From Nocardioides sp. (lineage in GTDB: Bacteria > Actinomycetota > Actinomycetes > Propionibacteriales > Nocardioidaceae): DNA of 64,000 bases. The notes below the pieces were generated by a model. That model was given only the letters and a program-made list of their open reading frames with translations, did not search any database and was not told the origin of the DNA. How positions within the stretch are numbered: position 1 is the stretch's first letter; every line of letters starts with the position of its first letter. Location: contig PBYI01000053.1 in NCBI GenBank assembly GCA_002729525.1, positions 124,001 to 188,000 of the forward strand. The letters are read 5' to 3'. Both the position numbers and the translations under genes were made by a program. Positions 36,402 to 45,584 of the stretch are shown piece after piece.

Positions 36402-37160
36402 GTGGCCAAGAACCCGAAGACCACCAAGGACGCCAAGGCCGACCGGCAACGCCGGATCGACGAGGCGATGAAGGCCCAGCGCGGCGCCGACAAGAAGCGC
36501 GGGTTCGCGATCGTCGGCGTCGCCGTCCTGGTGGGCCTGATCCTCGTCGGCGCGGCGGCGTACCGCCCGATCAAGGACGCCTGGGACAGCCGGGAGTTCG
36601 ACTCGCTGGAGCTCGCGCAGATCGGCGCGCCCGCCGACGTGTGCGGCGAGGTGGAGACGAAGGAGGCGTCCGACGTCAACAACCACATCCCGCGCCCGCA
36701 GCAGGTGACCTACGAGGACGCGCCGCCGGCGTACGGTCCGCACTGGAACGACGACCGGGCGCCCGCGCCGTTCAGCGACAAGTTCTACGACGCCAGCGAC
36801 CGCCCCGACCTGGAGTCGCTCGTGCACAACCTCGAGCACGGCTACACGATCCTCTGGTACGACGACTCGGTCGCCGCGGACGCCGAGCAGGTCACCCAGA
36901 TCCGATCGATCGCCAAGAAGTTCAAGTCCGACGACAACAACTTCCGGCTGAAGTTCATCGCCGCACCGTGGGCCGCCGCCGACGAGGCCGAGAGCGGCAC
37001 CTTCCCCGACGGCCAGCACGTCGCCTTCACGCACTGGAAGGGCGACTCGACCACCTCGACCGGTGTCTGGCAGTACTGCTCGGAGACCAGCGGCGAGGCG
37101 CTGGAGACGTTCATGCAGGAGTACCCCTACACCGACTCGCCCGAGAAGGGCGCGATGTAG
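36402..37160 (+). CDS. DUF3105 family membrane-anchored protein
   Basis: A 252-residue protein with a basic cytoplasmic N-terminus, a single helix (GFAIVGVAVLVGLILVGAAAY) and an extracytoplasmic DUF3105 domain. The domain contains NNHIPRPQQVTYEDAPPAYG, the signature LVHNLEHGYTILWYD and GVWQYCSETSGEALETFM. The His residues and two Cys (VCGEVE, YCSE) could bind metal or form a disulfide; the role is not known. A GTG start follows a GAAGGA site. It may be cotranscribed with the F420 genes, but a candidate promoter lies between. Confidence 0.87.
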   Translation: MAKNPKTTKDAKADRQRRIDEAMKAQRGADKKRGFAIVGVAVLVGLILVGAAAYRPIKDAWDSREFDSLELAQIGAPADVCGEVETKEASDVNNHIPRPQQVTYEDAPPAYGPHWNDDRAPAPFSDKFYDASDRPDLESLVHNLEHGYTILWYDDSVAADAEQVTQIRSIAKKFKSDDNNFRLKFIAAPWAAADEAESGTFPDGQHVAFTHWKGDSTTSTGVWQYCSETSGEALETFMQEYPYTDSPEKGAM

Positions 37161-37175
37161 CGGGTCCCGCCCAGC

Positions 37176-37219
37176 ACGGACGACGGCCCCGGACCTGCTG
37201 GTCCGGGGCCGTCCTCCGT
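37176..37219. terminator. Very strong bidirectional terminator hairpin
   Basis: The 14-bp perfect stem GACGGCCCCGGACC/GGTCCGGGGCCGTC with loop TGCT (37182-37213) is extended by ACGGA/TCCGT across one mismatch. It lies between the convergent DUF3105 and manC genes. Confidence 0.9.
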
Positions 37220-37257
37220 CCGGCACCGGGCGCCGGGTCACGTCGGGACGGGGCGGG

Positions 37258-38364
37258 TCAGGTGAGGTCCTCGCGTCCGGCGTCCTTGAGCGCTCCGACG
37301 AGCTTCTTCACCGCCTGCGCGTGCGCGCGCGTGGTCACCAGGAGGGCGTCGGGGGTGTCCACGACGACCACGTCGTCGAGGCCCACGACCGTCACCATCT
37401 TCCCGCCGGCCGGCACGACCAGCCCGGTCGTGTCGACCGCCGTCACCAGGTCGGCGTCGCCGAGCACCGTGGTGGTGGCGGTCCCGTCGTCCTCCAGCAG
37501 CGTGGCGAGGGAGTCGAAGTCGCCGACGTCGTCCCACCCGAACGCCGCCGGCACCACCACGACGCGCCCGGCGTCGGCGGCCGGCTCGGCGACCGCGTGG
37601 TCGAGAGCGATCTTCGGCAGCGCGTCCCAGGCCTCGGCCAGGGTCTCGGGCGCCGCCGCGATCGCCCGCAGCGCGGCGGCGAACTCCGGGTGCCCCTCCG
37701 CGAGCAGGTCGAGCAGCACCGTCGGACGGACGACGAACATGCCGGCGTTCCAGCGGTAGGCACCCGTCGCGAGGTAGCCCTCCGCGACGTCGACCGACGG
37801 CTTCTCGACGAAGGCCTCGACACGGCAGACGCCGTCGTGGCCCTCGAGGGTGTCGCCGCACTGGATGTAGCCGAACGCCGAGGACGGGAAGGTCGGCTCG
37901 ATGCCGATGGTCACCAGGTGCCCGTCGCGAGCCGCCGCGACCGCCGAGGCGACGGCGGCCTCGAAGACCTCGCTGCGGGTGATGACGTGGTCGGCCGCGA
38001 ACGAGCCCATGACGGCGTCCGGGTCGTGGCGCTCCAGGATCGCCGCGGCGACGCCGATGGCGGCCATGGAGTCTCGGGCCGACGGCTCGGCGATGATCCA
38101 GGTGTCGTCGACGTCGGGCAATTGGGCGGCCACCGCGTCGCGGTGCCGGGTGCCGGTGACGACGACGAACCGGTCGGCGGCCAGTGGCGCCAGGCGGTCG
38201 TGCGTGCTCTGCAGCAGTGACCGCCCTCCGCCGGTCAGGTCGCGGAGGAACTTCGGGTGCCCGGACCGCGACAGCGGCCAGAGTCGGGTGCCTGCTCCCC
38301 CAGCAGGCACCACCGCCCAGAATCCGTCCAGAGACGTCGACGAGGACGTCGGTGAGGTGGTCAC
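37258..38364 (-). CDS. manC: Mannose-1-phosphate guanylyltransferase
   Basis: A 368-residue nucleotidyltransferase making GDP-mannose from mannose-1-phosphate and GTP. It shows AVVPAGGAGTRLWPLSRSGHPKFL, FAADHVI, SSAFGYIQCGD, VEKPSVDVAEGYL, WNAGMFVVRP and FGWDDVGDFDSL. It has no C-terminal isomerase domain, so it is the short type (like Rv3264c). It uses the product of manB 10 kb away. A TAGGGT hexamer six bases before the GTG gives a leaderless transcript. It is divergent from the TIGR03089-type gene. Confidence 0.94.
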   Translation of the reverse strand: MTTSPTSSSTSLDGFWAVVPAGGAGTRLWPLSRSGHPKFLRDLTGGGRSLLQSTHDRLAPLAADRFVVVTGTRHRDAVAAQLPDVDDTWIIAEPSARDSMAAIGVAAAILERHDPDAVMGSFAADHVITRSEVFEAAVASAVAAARDGHLVTIGIEPTFPSSAFGYIQCGDTLEGHDGVCRVEAFVEKPSVDVAEGYLATGAYRWNAGMFVVRPTVLLDLLAEGHPEFAAALRAIAAAPETLAEAWDALPKIALDHAVAEPAADAGRVVVVPAAFGWDDVGDFDSLATLLEDDGTATTTVLGDADLVTAVDTTGLVVPAGGKMVTVVGLDDVVVVDTPDALLVTTRAHAQAVKKLVGALKDAGREDLT

Positions 38365-38370
38365 CCCCGG

Positions 38371-38446
38371 ACCCTAGTGGTGGCGAACCCCGCGCGTGGG
38401 CACTCCGAGGGCAGGGGTCGGTGAACTTCGTGTTGCGCGGCAGACT
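38371..38446. promoter_or_regulatory. Divergent leaderless promoters of manC and the TIGR03089-type gene
   Basis: TAGGGT (38376-38371, minus) lies six bases from the manC GTG, and CAGACT (38441-38446, plus) lies seven bases from the GTG at 38454. Confidence 0.45.
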
Positions 38447-38453
38447 GGCGCAG

Positions 38454-39188
38454 GTGACCTCCTCCGAAGCGACCGTGCCCGACCTCCTCGCCCGCCTCCT
38501 GCGGGGCGAGGCCGGCCGCCCCCTGGTGACCTTCTACGACGACGCCACCGGCGAGCGGGTGGAGCTCTCGGTGACGACCTGGGCCAACTGGGTCGCCAAG
38601 GCCGCGGGCCTGCTCGTCGACGAGCTCGGCCTGGAGAAGGGCGACGCGGTGCGCGTCGACCTGCCGCCGCACTGGCTCTCCACCGTCTTCTGCGGTGCGG
38701 CGTGGGCGGCCGGCCTCGTCGTCACCGACGCCGACGACCCCGAGGCCGTCGTCTGCGGGCCCGACACGCTCGAGCGCTGGGCGCCCGACGCCGTACGGCG
38801 TGAGGTGCTGGCCTGCTCGCTGCGGCCCCTCGGGGTGCGGTTCGCCGAGGGCGTGCCGGACGGGGTGCACGACGTGGGGGTCGAGGTGTGGGGCATGCCG
38901 GACGCGTTCGTCGCCCTCGACCCGCCCGCGGCCGACGACGTCGCCACCCGCTTCGGCGGGCGGGAGACGACGCAGCAGGCGCTTCTCGAGGCGGCCGCCG
39001 CCGGGACTCTCGTCCGCGACGGCGACCGCCTCCTGTCGGGGGCGGACCCGGCTTCCCCACCGGGGACCGCCTCCCTGGTCGAGCCGCTGCTGCGCAGCGG
39101 CTCGCTGGTCCTGGTCACTCGGGCCGAGCCGGACCGCCTGGAGGAGATCGCCTCCTCCGAGAGGGTCACGGCCCGCTTCCCCGCCTGA
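38454..39188 (+). CDS. TIGR03089 family protein (AMP-ligase-like fragment)
   Basis: A 244-residue protein of the TIGR03089 family, which resembles the N-terminal part of acyl-CoA synthetases/AMP ligases but lacks the P-loop-like substrate motif and the C-terminal lid domain. Visible segments: TFYDDATGERVELSVTTWANWVAKAAGLL, GDAVRVDLPPHWLSTVFCGAAW and VVTDADDPEAVVCGPD. Catalysis is therefore doubtful. It corresponds to Rv3268 beside the LCP gene Rv3267. The start was chosen from the leaderless -10 element and family length. Confidence 0.85.
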   Translation: MTSSEATVPDLLARLLRGEAGRPLVTFYDDATGERVELSVTTWANWVAKAAGLLVDELGLEKGDAVRVDLPPHWLSTVFCGAAWAAGLVVTDADDPEAVVCGPDTLERWAPDAVRREVLACSLRPLGVRFAEGVPDGVHDVGVEVWGMPDAFVALDPPAADDVATRFGGRETTQQALLEAAAAGTLVRDGDRLLSGADPASPPGTASLVEPLLRSGSLVLVTRAEPDRLEEIASSERVTARFPA

Positions 39189-39215
39189 GCGTCAGGACGT
39201 CCGTGTGCCGGCTCC

Positions 39216-41381
39216 TCAGCCGGCCGCCTTGGTGAACACCGCCGTGCCGCCGCCGATCCGCACCGGGGCGGCGAACCGCCTGGCCGTGGCGCTGATCAGC
39301 TCGAGCCGACCGGTGCCCTTGCGACGCACCACCAGGTCGGGGTGGCCGGTCAGCCGCACGTCGCTGACCGGGATGACCCAGTCGTAGTCGGAGACGTCGA
39401 GCGACAGCTGCTGGCGGGTGGTGAGACCGCCGGGACCGTTGCCGGCGTACATCGTGAGCGTGCCCTTGGCACGGAAGATGCTGTCGGGTGCCCCGTCGCG
39501 GTCCCACAGGCCCACGCCGTACTGCTGGTTGGCCTTGACCGCGCTGTAGGCGGTGTAGGCGGCCTTGAGCCCGGCCATGCCGTTGCCGGGATAGATCGTC
39601 ATCGCGCCGCCGCGGGGCTGACCCATCAGGTCGGGGTAGCCGTCGCCGGTGACGTCGCCGACCGCCGCCAGCAGCCCGACCGAGCCGAAGCCGGTCGCGA
39701 CCTGCTGCTTGGCCCGGAACGTGCCGTTGCCCTTGCCGCGCCACACGAACAGCGCGCCGTCGGACTTGCGCCGGGCCAGCACGTCGGAGAGGCCGTCGCG
39801 GTCCCAGTCGCCGGCGTTGAAGAACTTCGAGTAGCCGCGCAGGTCGATGCCGGTGTCGATCGGCTTCATCGCGCGGAACCCGCTGCCGTCCTGGCGACGG
39901 GTGATCGGGATGACGTAAGCGTTCCCGTCCTGGTGGCGCACGAGGATGTCGGGGTAGTCGCTGCGCGCGAGGTCCGACTCCAGCTGGCGACCGGTGAAGC
40001 CGACCTGGGCCGCCGCCGCGAGCTGGCGGATCTTGGGGATGCGTGCGTAGAGGTACTTGCCGGGGCACGCGGTCTGGCCGGCGTCGCGGTGCCCGTTGAT
40101 CGCCGGGAAGGTCGAGGAGCCGACCTGCTGGCTGGTCGAGGACGCCGAGACACCGTGGAGGGAGAGCTTCCAGGCGAACAGCGCACCGTAGGCCTGGACC
40201 ATCTTCTTGGTCGGCTTGGTGGTCTCGTAGTTGCCGATGGCCGACATCGCGAACGAGTAGTCGTTGTAGCCGAGCGTGTGCGCTCCGACGACGGGGCGGT
40301 CGACGCCGCCGTACCGGCCCTCCCAGATGCGCCCGAACCGGTCGACGAGGAAGTTGTAGCCGATGTCGCTCCAGCCGCGCGAGCGCGTGTGGTAGGCGTA
40401 GATGCTCCGGATGATGCCAGGCACCTCGGAGCGCGAGTAGTCGTTGGCGTTGACCGTGTGGTGGACGAAGCCCGCGTGCACCTCGTAGTAGTGCAGCGAC
40501 GACGCCTCGCGAAGCCGCTCGTCGGCACCCCACTGGGCGCGGGAGTAGATCACCGGGGACGGGGTGAAGGCAGCCGCGGCGAGCCCGGCCTCCCCCTCCG
40601 TGCCGGCGTCGCCGGTGTCCTCGCCCGTGCCGGGGTCCGTGCCCTCAGGCGGGTCGGTCGGGGCGTCGGGATCGTCGGGGGTCGTGCCGGTCGCGGCGCG
40701 GGCCGAGGGCAGCGTCGCGGTGTCGATCGCCGCCTTCTCCCGCGTGGTGCTCGTGGCCTCGCCGGGGTCGACGACGGCCAGCTTCATGTCCGCCGGGGCG
40801 GAGCCCTTCGTGACGACCTTGACCTGCACCTGGTCGACCTCACCGACGAGGAGCTCGTCGGTGCCCGGGCGGGCCTGCTCGGCCTCCGGGCTGTCGGGGT
40901 CGGGGCCGTGGTCGTCGTGGTACTCCAGGTCGATCCAGCCCGACCAGGCGCCGTCCTCGCGGTAGCGCGCCGCGAGGGCGATGTCGTCCTCGCCCGGCAG
41001 CACGCCGTGCTGCCAGGTGACGCCGACCGCGCCGTACCCGGTGACCGCCTGCGGCGTGCTGACCAGCGTCGACCGAGCGCCGGAGGTGCGGGAGCGGACC
41101 TTGAGGTAGCCGGGCGCGACGCGCTGCCCGGCCTTCGCGGTCAGCGGCACCTCACGCACCACCGGGTCGACGACGCCCTGCGGCACCGTCGAGGGGACCT
41201 GCGCCGCCGCGGTGTACGCCGCCAGCGGGCCCGCCGAGGCGCCCACGGCCGCGCCGGTGGGGGGCGCCGGCACGAGGTCGAGGGACAGGACGTTCGCCGC
41301 GGGCGTGAGCGCGGCGCACACGACGCCGAGCACCAGCATCTGCTGGCAGGCCGTGACGAAACGGTGGTGGTGCGAGGACAT
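39216..41381 (-). CDS. Secreted PGRP-type N-acetylmuramoyl-L-alanine amidase with FG-GAP repeats
   Basis: A 721-residue exported peptidoglycan hydrolase. After a signal peptide (MLVLGVVCAALTPAANVLS) come ~190 residues of unknown beta-structure, an acidic Pro/Thr-rich linker (DDPDAPTDPPEGTDPGTGED) and an amidase_2/PGRP domain. The amidase has zinc ligands in GFVHHTVNAND and INGHRDAGQTACPGKYLY, and the GYNFLVDRFGRIWEGR core. Four FG-GAP/VCBS repeats follow (GDWDRDGLSDVLARR, GDVTGDGYPDLMG, LWDRDGAPDSIF, VRLTGHPDLVV), which should form a calcium-binding propeller. It cleaves the lactyl-peptide bond of peptidoglycan. Three phased GTCACA boxes lie 30-63 bases upstream. Confidence 0.92.
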   Translation of the reverse strand: MSSHHHRFVTACQQMLVLGVVCAALTPAANVLSLDLVPAPPTGAAVGASAGPLAAYTAAAQVPSTVPQGVVDPVVREVPLTAKAGQRVAPGYLKVRSRTSGARSTLVSTPQAVTGYGAVGVTWQHGVLPGEDDIALAARYREDGAWSGWIDLEYHDDHGPDPDSPEAEQARPGTDELLVGEVDQVQVKVVTKGSAPADMKLAVVDPGEATSTTREKAAIDTATLPSARAATGTTPDDPDAPTDPPEGTDPGTGEDTGDAGTEGEAGLAAAAFTPSPVIYSRAQWGADERLREASSLHYYEVHAGFVHHTVNANDYSRSEVPGIIRSIYAYHTRSRGWSDIGYNFLVDRFGRIWEGRYGGVDRPVVGAHTLGYNDYSFAMSAIGNYETTKPTKKMVQAYGALFAWKLSLHGVSASSTSQQVGSSTFPAINGHRDAGQTACPGKYLYARIPKIRQLAAAAQVGFTGRQLESDLARSDYPDILVRHQDGNAYVIPITRRQDGSGFRAMKPIDTGIDLRGYSKFFNAGDWDRDGLSDVLARRKSDGALFVWRGKGNGTFRAKQQVATGFGSVGLLAAVGDVTGDGYPDLMGQPRGGAMTIYPGNGMAGLKAAYTAYSAVKANQQYGVGLWDRDGAPDSIFRAKGTLTMYAGNGPGGLTTRQQLSLDVSDYDWVIPVSDVRLTGHPDLVVRRKGTGRLELISATARRFAAPVRIGGGTAVFTKAAG

Positions 41382-41410
41382 GTGGGGGTTGCTCCTGTGT
41401 GCGGGGAAGG

Positions 41411-41446
41411 GTCACACGGGTAGCAACTTTCACATCAGTCACACGA
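41411..41446 (-). promoter_or_regulatory. MtrA-like box upstream of the amidase
   Basis: GTCACA (41411), TTCACA (41429) and GTCACA (41438) lie on one face with 18- and 9-bp steps. This matches the 9-bp-phased GTCACA repeat recognised by MtrA in mycobacteria. They are 30-63 bases before the amidase ATG. Confidence 0.6.
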
Positions 41447-41634
41447 CTCGGGAAGAGGATCCGAGTAACTACAAACGTGTAATTTCTACTCGACACGCCG
41501 ATGGAATCGAGATTTGTCAATTTCCCTCGGGGGTGGCGCACTCCCCCGGAGACGCAGCGACCCGGTGCGGTGCGCGTACGCGCTCCGCACCGGGTCGGTG
41601 GCAGGTCAGGCGGCCGGCGCCCGTGGTGCCGGCG

Positions 41635-42441
41635 TCAGATGTCGGCGCCGAGCTCCTCGTCGGCGTCGTCCTCGTCGGCGTCGGGCTCGTTGGCCTCGTC
41701 GCTCTCGTCGTCGTAGTGGAGGAACTTGATGCCCTCGTCGACGTCGCCGTCGAAGGCGAGGTGACCGTCCTGGAGCACCAGCACGCGGTTGCACATCCGA
41801 CGTACGGAGCCCGCCGCGTGCGACACGTAGAAGAGGGTGCGACCGGAGTCGCGGATCTCCTCCATCTTCTTCAGGCACTTGCGCTTGAAGGGCCGGTCGC
41901 CCACCGCGAGCACCTCGTCGGCGAGGAAGATGTCGCAGTCGGCGTGCACGGCCACCGAGAAGCCCAGGCGCGCGCTCTGGCCCGAGGAGTAGTGGCCGAC
42001 CGGGGTGTCGAGCCGGTTGCCGATGTCGGCGAAGTCGACGATCTCGTCGAACTTGCGCCGGGTCTCGGCCTCGGTCATGCCCAGGATGGCGGCGTTCAGG
42101 ATGATGTTCTCCCGCCCCGACAGCTGAGGGTGGAAGCCGGCCGAGGTCGCGATCAGCCCGAAGATCCGGCCGCGGGTGCGCAGCGAGCCGCTGTCGGGCG
42201 CCATCACGCCGTTGATGATCTTCAGCAGCGTCGACTTGCCGGAGCCGTTGAGGCCCATCAGGCCGATCGACTCGCCCTGCTCGATCTGGAACGACACGTC
42301 GTGCAGCGCGTCGAAGCGGTCGCTGACCTTGCGGCCCTTCATCTTCGCCACCGCGACCTGCTTGGCGGTGCGCTGGTAGCGGGTGGTGAAGGACTTGGTG
42401 ATGTTCTCCGCGACGATGGAGGTGCTGTCGGTGATGCTCAT
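41635..42441 (-). CDS. Polysaccharide-export ABC transporter ATPase (Wzt/TagH type)
   Basis: A 268-residue nucleotide-binding subunit. It shows Walker A GLNGSGKST, signature HYSSGQSARLGFS, Walker B CDIFLADEVLAVGD and the switch His in VSHAAGS. The N-terminal insertion (TRYQRTAKQVAVAKMKGRKV) is typical of teichoic-acid/O-antigen/galactan exporters such as Rv3781. The acidic tail (residues ~245-268) is a local addition. It overlaps the permease gene by four bases (ATGA). With the permease it should export a lipid-linked galactan or teichoic-acid-like polymer. Confidence 0.94.
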   Translation of the reverse strand: MSITDSTSIVAENITKSFTTRYQRTAKQVAVAKMKGRKVSDRFDALHDVSFQIEQGESIGLMGLNGSGKSTLLKIINGVMAPDSGSLRTRGRIFGLIATSAGFHPQLSGRENIILNAAILGMTEAETRRKFDEIVDFADIGNRLDTPVGHYSSGQSARLGFSVAVHADCDIFLADEVLAVGDRPFKRKCLKKMEEIRDSGRTLFYVSHAAGSVRRMCNRVLVLQDGHLAFDGDVDEGIKFLHYDDESDEANEPDADEDDADEELGADI

Positions 42442-43325
42442 GTCAGCCTCTCCGGGATCCGGTCCTCGAAGTGGCGGAAGACCCACTGGGCGAAGACCAG
42501 GAAGACCGCCGCGATCGCGATCATGATCGCGCCGCGCTCGAAGAGGTACGACGGCAGCTCTCCCGCGCGCTCCTCCACGGTCAGCGTGCCGTACCAGGTG
42601 GCGCGCTGCACCAGCAGGACCGCGCTGGCGAGCGGGTTGTAGAGGTAGTACTGCGACAGCGTCTCGCCGAAGCGCTCCTCGACGATCGAGTACGGGTAGA
42701 TCATCGGGACGCCGAAGCGCACGAAGTTGGTGAGGATGCCGACGACGCTGGCGAAGTCGCGGAAGAACACGTTGGCGACGCTGAACAGCAGCGCCAGTCC
42801 CGTGCCGAGGAGCATCGCCAGGGTGATCGCCATGACGATGGCGAGCAGACCCATCGGGTCCGGGTTCCACCCGTAGGCGAGGCACACCACCAGCAGGATC
42901 AGCAGCTGCGGCGCCACGTGGTAGAGCGACACGAGCATCGAGGCCACCGGGAACATCTCCCGCGGCAGCGCCATCTTCCGGATGACGTTCTTGTTGCGCA
43001 CCATCGAGCGGGTGCCGGCGTTGAACGTCTCGTTGAAGAAGTGCACCACGATCATCCCGGCGAACACGTGCACCGCGAAGTTCGGGGTCCCGCGGTCGAG
43101 CAGCTTGCCGAGGATGAAGTAGTAGATGCAGAACTGGCTCAGCGGGTTGATGTAGCTCCAGATGAGCCCGAGGAACGACCCCGAGTAGCGCGCGTTGATC
43201 TCGCGGCGTACCAGCAGTCGCAGCAGGTAGCGGCGCTGGAACACCTCCAGCAGCCCGGCGCGGGGCGCGGGGCTGCGCAGCGGCGGGACACCGCCGTCGC
43301 GCCGGGTGGGGAGCAAGGACGTCAT
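42438..43325 (-). CDS. Polysaccharide-export ABC permease (Wzm/TagG type)
   Basis: A 295-residue ABC-2-type permease. After a cytoplasmic segment (LLEVFQRRYLLRLLVRREINARYSGS, the family's amphipathic helix) come six membrane helices, including LGLIWSYINPLSQFCIYYFIL, MLVSLYHVAPQLLILLVVCL and IAIAAVFLVFAQWVFRHFE. It pairs with the ATPase encoded next and lies directly downstream of the GlfT2-like gene, so its likely cargo is galactan on a polyprenyl carrier, as proposed for Rv3783. Confidence 0.94.
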   Translation of the reverse strand: MTSLLPTRRDGGVPPLRSPAPRAGLLEVFQRRYLLRLLVRREINARYSGSFLGLIWSYINPLSQFCIYYFILGKLLDRGTPNFAVHVFAGMIVVHFFNETFNAGTRSMVRNKNVIRKMALPREMFPVASMLVSLYHVAPQLLILLVVCLAYGWNPDPMGLLAIVMAITLAMLLGTGLALLFSVANVFFRDFASVVGILTNFVRFGVPMIYPYSIVEERFGETLSQYYLYNPLASAVLLVQRATWYGTLTVEERAGELPSYLFERGAIMIAIAAVFLVFAQWVFRHFEDRIPERLT

Positions 43326-43356
43326 CTGGTGGTCTCCTCCTCGAGACCGGGTGCGC

Positions 43357-45414
43357 TCAGCGCTCGTCGGGGCTGTGCGGGGCGTCGACCTCGGCCGCGG
43401 ACGACCCGTCGATGCCGAAGGACTCCGACCAGGTCTCCGAGGAGGTCAGGTGCGGCAGCGCCTCGGTGTACTGCTCCTTCAGGCTCGCCCAGTTCTTGTA
43501 GAGCTTCGCGTGCAGCACCGCCGAGCGCGAGGTCTGGTCGAAGAACTCCTTGCGGTCGCGCTTGTGCCAGACCGCGGTGGTGCCGTCGGCCGAGGTGACG
43601 ATCGCGGAGTCGTAGTGCGACAGCCGGTACCACTTCTGGTCGACGTGCGGGACGATCCCCTCGGGGAAGTCCTCGGAGAGCTCGCGGGTCTTGAAGGCCT
43701 GGCGCACCAGACCGGTGATGCCGAGCTTGACCTTGCCCGACGCCTTGGTCGGGTTGGGGATGCCCTTGCCCTTGCGGGGCGGCTTCTTGCGACGCGGGGC
43801 CGGGAAGAAGTCGAGCTCCGAGCGCGGCTGGGCGTCGCGGTAGCCCGAGCGCAGCGCCCGGATCTCGGCGAGCCGCTCGCGCAGGTCGCGGTGCATCCGG
43901 TCGGGACCGGCCAGCACGTCCTCGGTCGCCAGCAGGATGAGCTCGCCGCTGCTGTACTGCATCGCGGTCATCCGCTTGGTGTGGTTCTGGAGGCTGTCGA
44001 CCAGCAGCTTGCCGCCGTGTTCGTACGGCGAGTGCAGCAGGCCGCTGATGAGCCGGTTGCGCTGGTGGAAGTAGGCCTGCCAGTCGAGGGTGTCGTCCTT
44101 CTCGGTCCACGGCACGTGCCACACGGCCACGCCGGGCATCGAGACGGTCGGGAAGCCGGCCGCCTGGGCGCGCAGGCCGTACTCCGCGTCGTCCCACTTG
44201 ATGAACATGGGCAGCGAGAGGCCGATCTTGCGCACGACCTCGGTGGGGATGAGGCACATCCACCAGCCGTTGTAGTCGACGTCGATGCGACGGTGCAGCC
44301 ACTTGGTAGAGCGCAGCGGGATGCGGGCGAAGTCGTGTCCGTGGATGGTGCTGGGGGCCGGGCCCCAGAACCACAGCCACTTCTCCATGGTCTCGCCGTA
44401 GGCGTGCATGACGGTGCGGTCGAAGAGGCTGAACATGTGGCCGCCGACGATCGTCGGGGTGCGGGCGAGGTCGGCGAAGGCGACCGCGCGCCGGATGCCC
44501 TCGAGCTCGCACTCCACGTCGTCGTCGAGCAGCAGCACGTAGTCGGCCGCGCCCTGGGAGGCCTCGTGCATGGCGCGGCTGAAGCCGCCGGAGCCGCCGA
44601 GGTTGGGCTGGTCGATGATCCGCAGCTTGTCCCCGAGCATCTCCGAGGCCTGGGCGAACTCGGGGCTGTCGACGACCTTCTGGGTGCCCTGGTCGACGAC
44701 GAGGACCTGCTCGAGCACGGCGAGCGTGTCGGGGTCGGCGGCCATCGCGAGCAGCTGGTTGACGCAGAAGTCGGGACGGTTGAACGTCGTGATGCCGACG
44801 GTCACCTTGCCGGCGACCGTGCGGTCGGTCTCCACGACCCAGTCGGCCGCCTCGAGCGTCAGCTCGTCGTCGCCGCCCTCGAGGTCGAACCAGTACCAGC
44901 CGCCGTCGATGAACGGCTTGAGCGGCAGGTCGAAGGTGTGGGTCTCGGAGGCGCCCGTGGCGGTGGTGTCGACCTGGAGCGAGCCGGCCCGCAGCACGTG
45001 GCCCTTGCTGGTCGAGCGGTAGACGATGACCGAGCCCTGGCCGCGCACCCGCACGCGCAGCTGCACCGCGTCGACGACCGACCAGCGACGCCAGTAGCTG
45101 GCCGGGAAGGCGTTGAAGTAGGTGCCGAAGGTGATCCGGCGGCCCGCCTCGACGACGGCCTCGCCCTCGTCGGTGATCCGGCCGTAGCCCTCGAGGCCGA
45201 CGTCGGCCGAGGCGTAGCTGCTGGCGGCGGCGTCGGACTTCCCGGCGCCCTCGTTCTCGGCGGCCGAGGCGTCCGAGGCGGGGTCGCTGCTGGACATCGT
45301 GGTGACAGGCCAGATGTACAGCGACCGGATGTCGAGCTCCTGGTCGCCGCGCATCAGGGTGCGCTGGACGACTCGGTGGTGCTGGTCGACGTCCTGGAGA
45401 GGGGCGTTCGGCAC
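43357..45414 (-). CDS. glfT2: GlfT2-like galactofuranosyltransferase
   Basis: A 685-residue GT2 enzyme related to M. tuberculosis GlfT2 (637 residues), the processive polymerase that builds galactan with alternating beta-1,5/1,6 galactofuranose links. It has an N-terminal beta-sandwich (GRRITFGTYFNAFPASYWRRW, GGWYWFDLEG), the GT-A domain with TTFNRPDFCVNQLLAM, NLGGSGGFSRAM, the metal-binding DDD near 297-299 (LLLDDDVECE), WWMCLIPTEVV and the base region FIKWDDAEYGLRA. A helical C-terminus follows. The GTG has AAGGGA six bases upstream. It needs UDP-galactofuranose from glf at 57.3 kb and sits with the Wzm/Wzt exporter. Confidence 0.92.
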   Translation of the reverse strand: MPNAPLQDVDQHHRVVQRTLMRGDQELDIRSLYIWPVTTMSSSDPASDASAAENEGAGKSDAAASSYASADVGLEGYGRITDEGEAVVEAGRRITFGTYFNAFPASYWRRWSVVDAVQLRVRVRGQGSVIVYRSTSKGHVLRAGSLQVDTTATGASETHTFDLPLKPFIDGGWYWFDLEGGDDELTLEAADWVVETDRTVAGKVTVGITTFNRPDFCVNQLLAMAADPDTLAVLEQVLVVDQGTQKVVDSPEFAQASEMLGDKLRIIDQPNLGGSGGFSRAMHEASQGAADYVLLLDDDVECELEGIRRAVAFADLARTPTIVGGHMFSLFDRTVMHAYGETMEKWLWFWGPAPSTIHGHDFARIPLRSTKWLHRRIDVDYNGWWMCLIPTEVVRKIGLSLPMFIKWDDAEYGLRAQAAGFPTVSMPGVAVWHVPWTEKDDTLDWQAYFHQRNRLISGLLHSPYEHGGKLLVDSLQNHTKRMTAMQYSSGELILLATEDVLAGPDRMHRDLRERLAEIRALRSGYRDAQPRSELDFFPAPRRKKPPRKGKGIPNPTKASGKVKLGITGLVRQAFKTRELSEDFPEGIVPHVDQKWYRLSHYDSAIVTSADGTTAVWHKRDRKEFFDQTSRSAVLHAKLYKNWASLKEQYTEALPHLTSSETWSESFGIDGSSAAEVDAPHSPDER

Positions 45415-45476
45415 GTGTGATCCCTTTGCGGACTCGGGGCGACCGGGCACGACCCCGGCCGGTCTCGAACTCCGTC

Positions 45477-45482
45477 ACGTTA
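45477..45482 (-). promoter_or_regulatory. -10 element (TAACGT) for the galactan polymerase-export operon
   Basis: TAACGT on the minus strand, preceded by TGC, lies about 60 bases before the GlfT2-like GTG. It is the only good -10 in the 170-base gap. Confidence 0.4.
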
Positions 45483-45549
45483 GCAGTCGAGGACCCCGAT
45501 CCCGGTCTCCCCGCAGGGGTGCCGCGCGGGCGTGACCTGGGACACCAGT

Positions 45550-45573
45550 CCCCGGGCAGGAACTCCCCCGGGG
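45550..45573 (-). terminator. Hairpin after the dehydrogenase gene
   Basis: CCCCGGG/CCCGGGG with a 10-base loop lies 12 bases beyond the glycerol-phosphate dehydrogenase stop. Confidence 0.5.
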
Positions 45574-45584
45574 GTGGGTCGCGC

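Noticed and set aside
41382-41634. Possible cyclic di-AMP (ydaO-type) riboswitch before the amidase
   Set aside because: Such riboswitches precede wall-hydrolase genes in actinobacteria, but the conserved ydaO core motifs are absent; the GTCACA repeats explain the pattern better.
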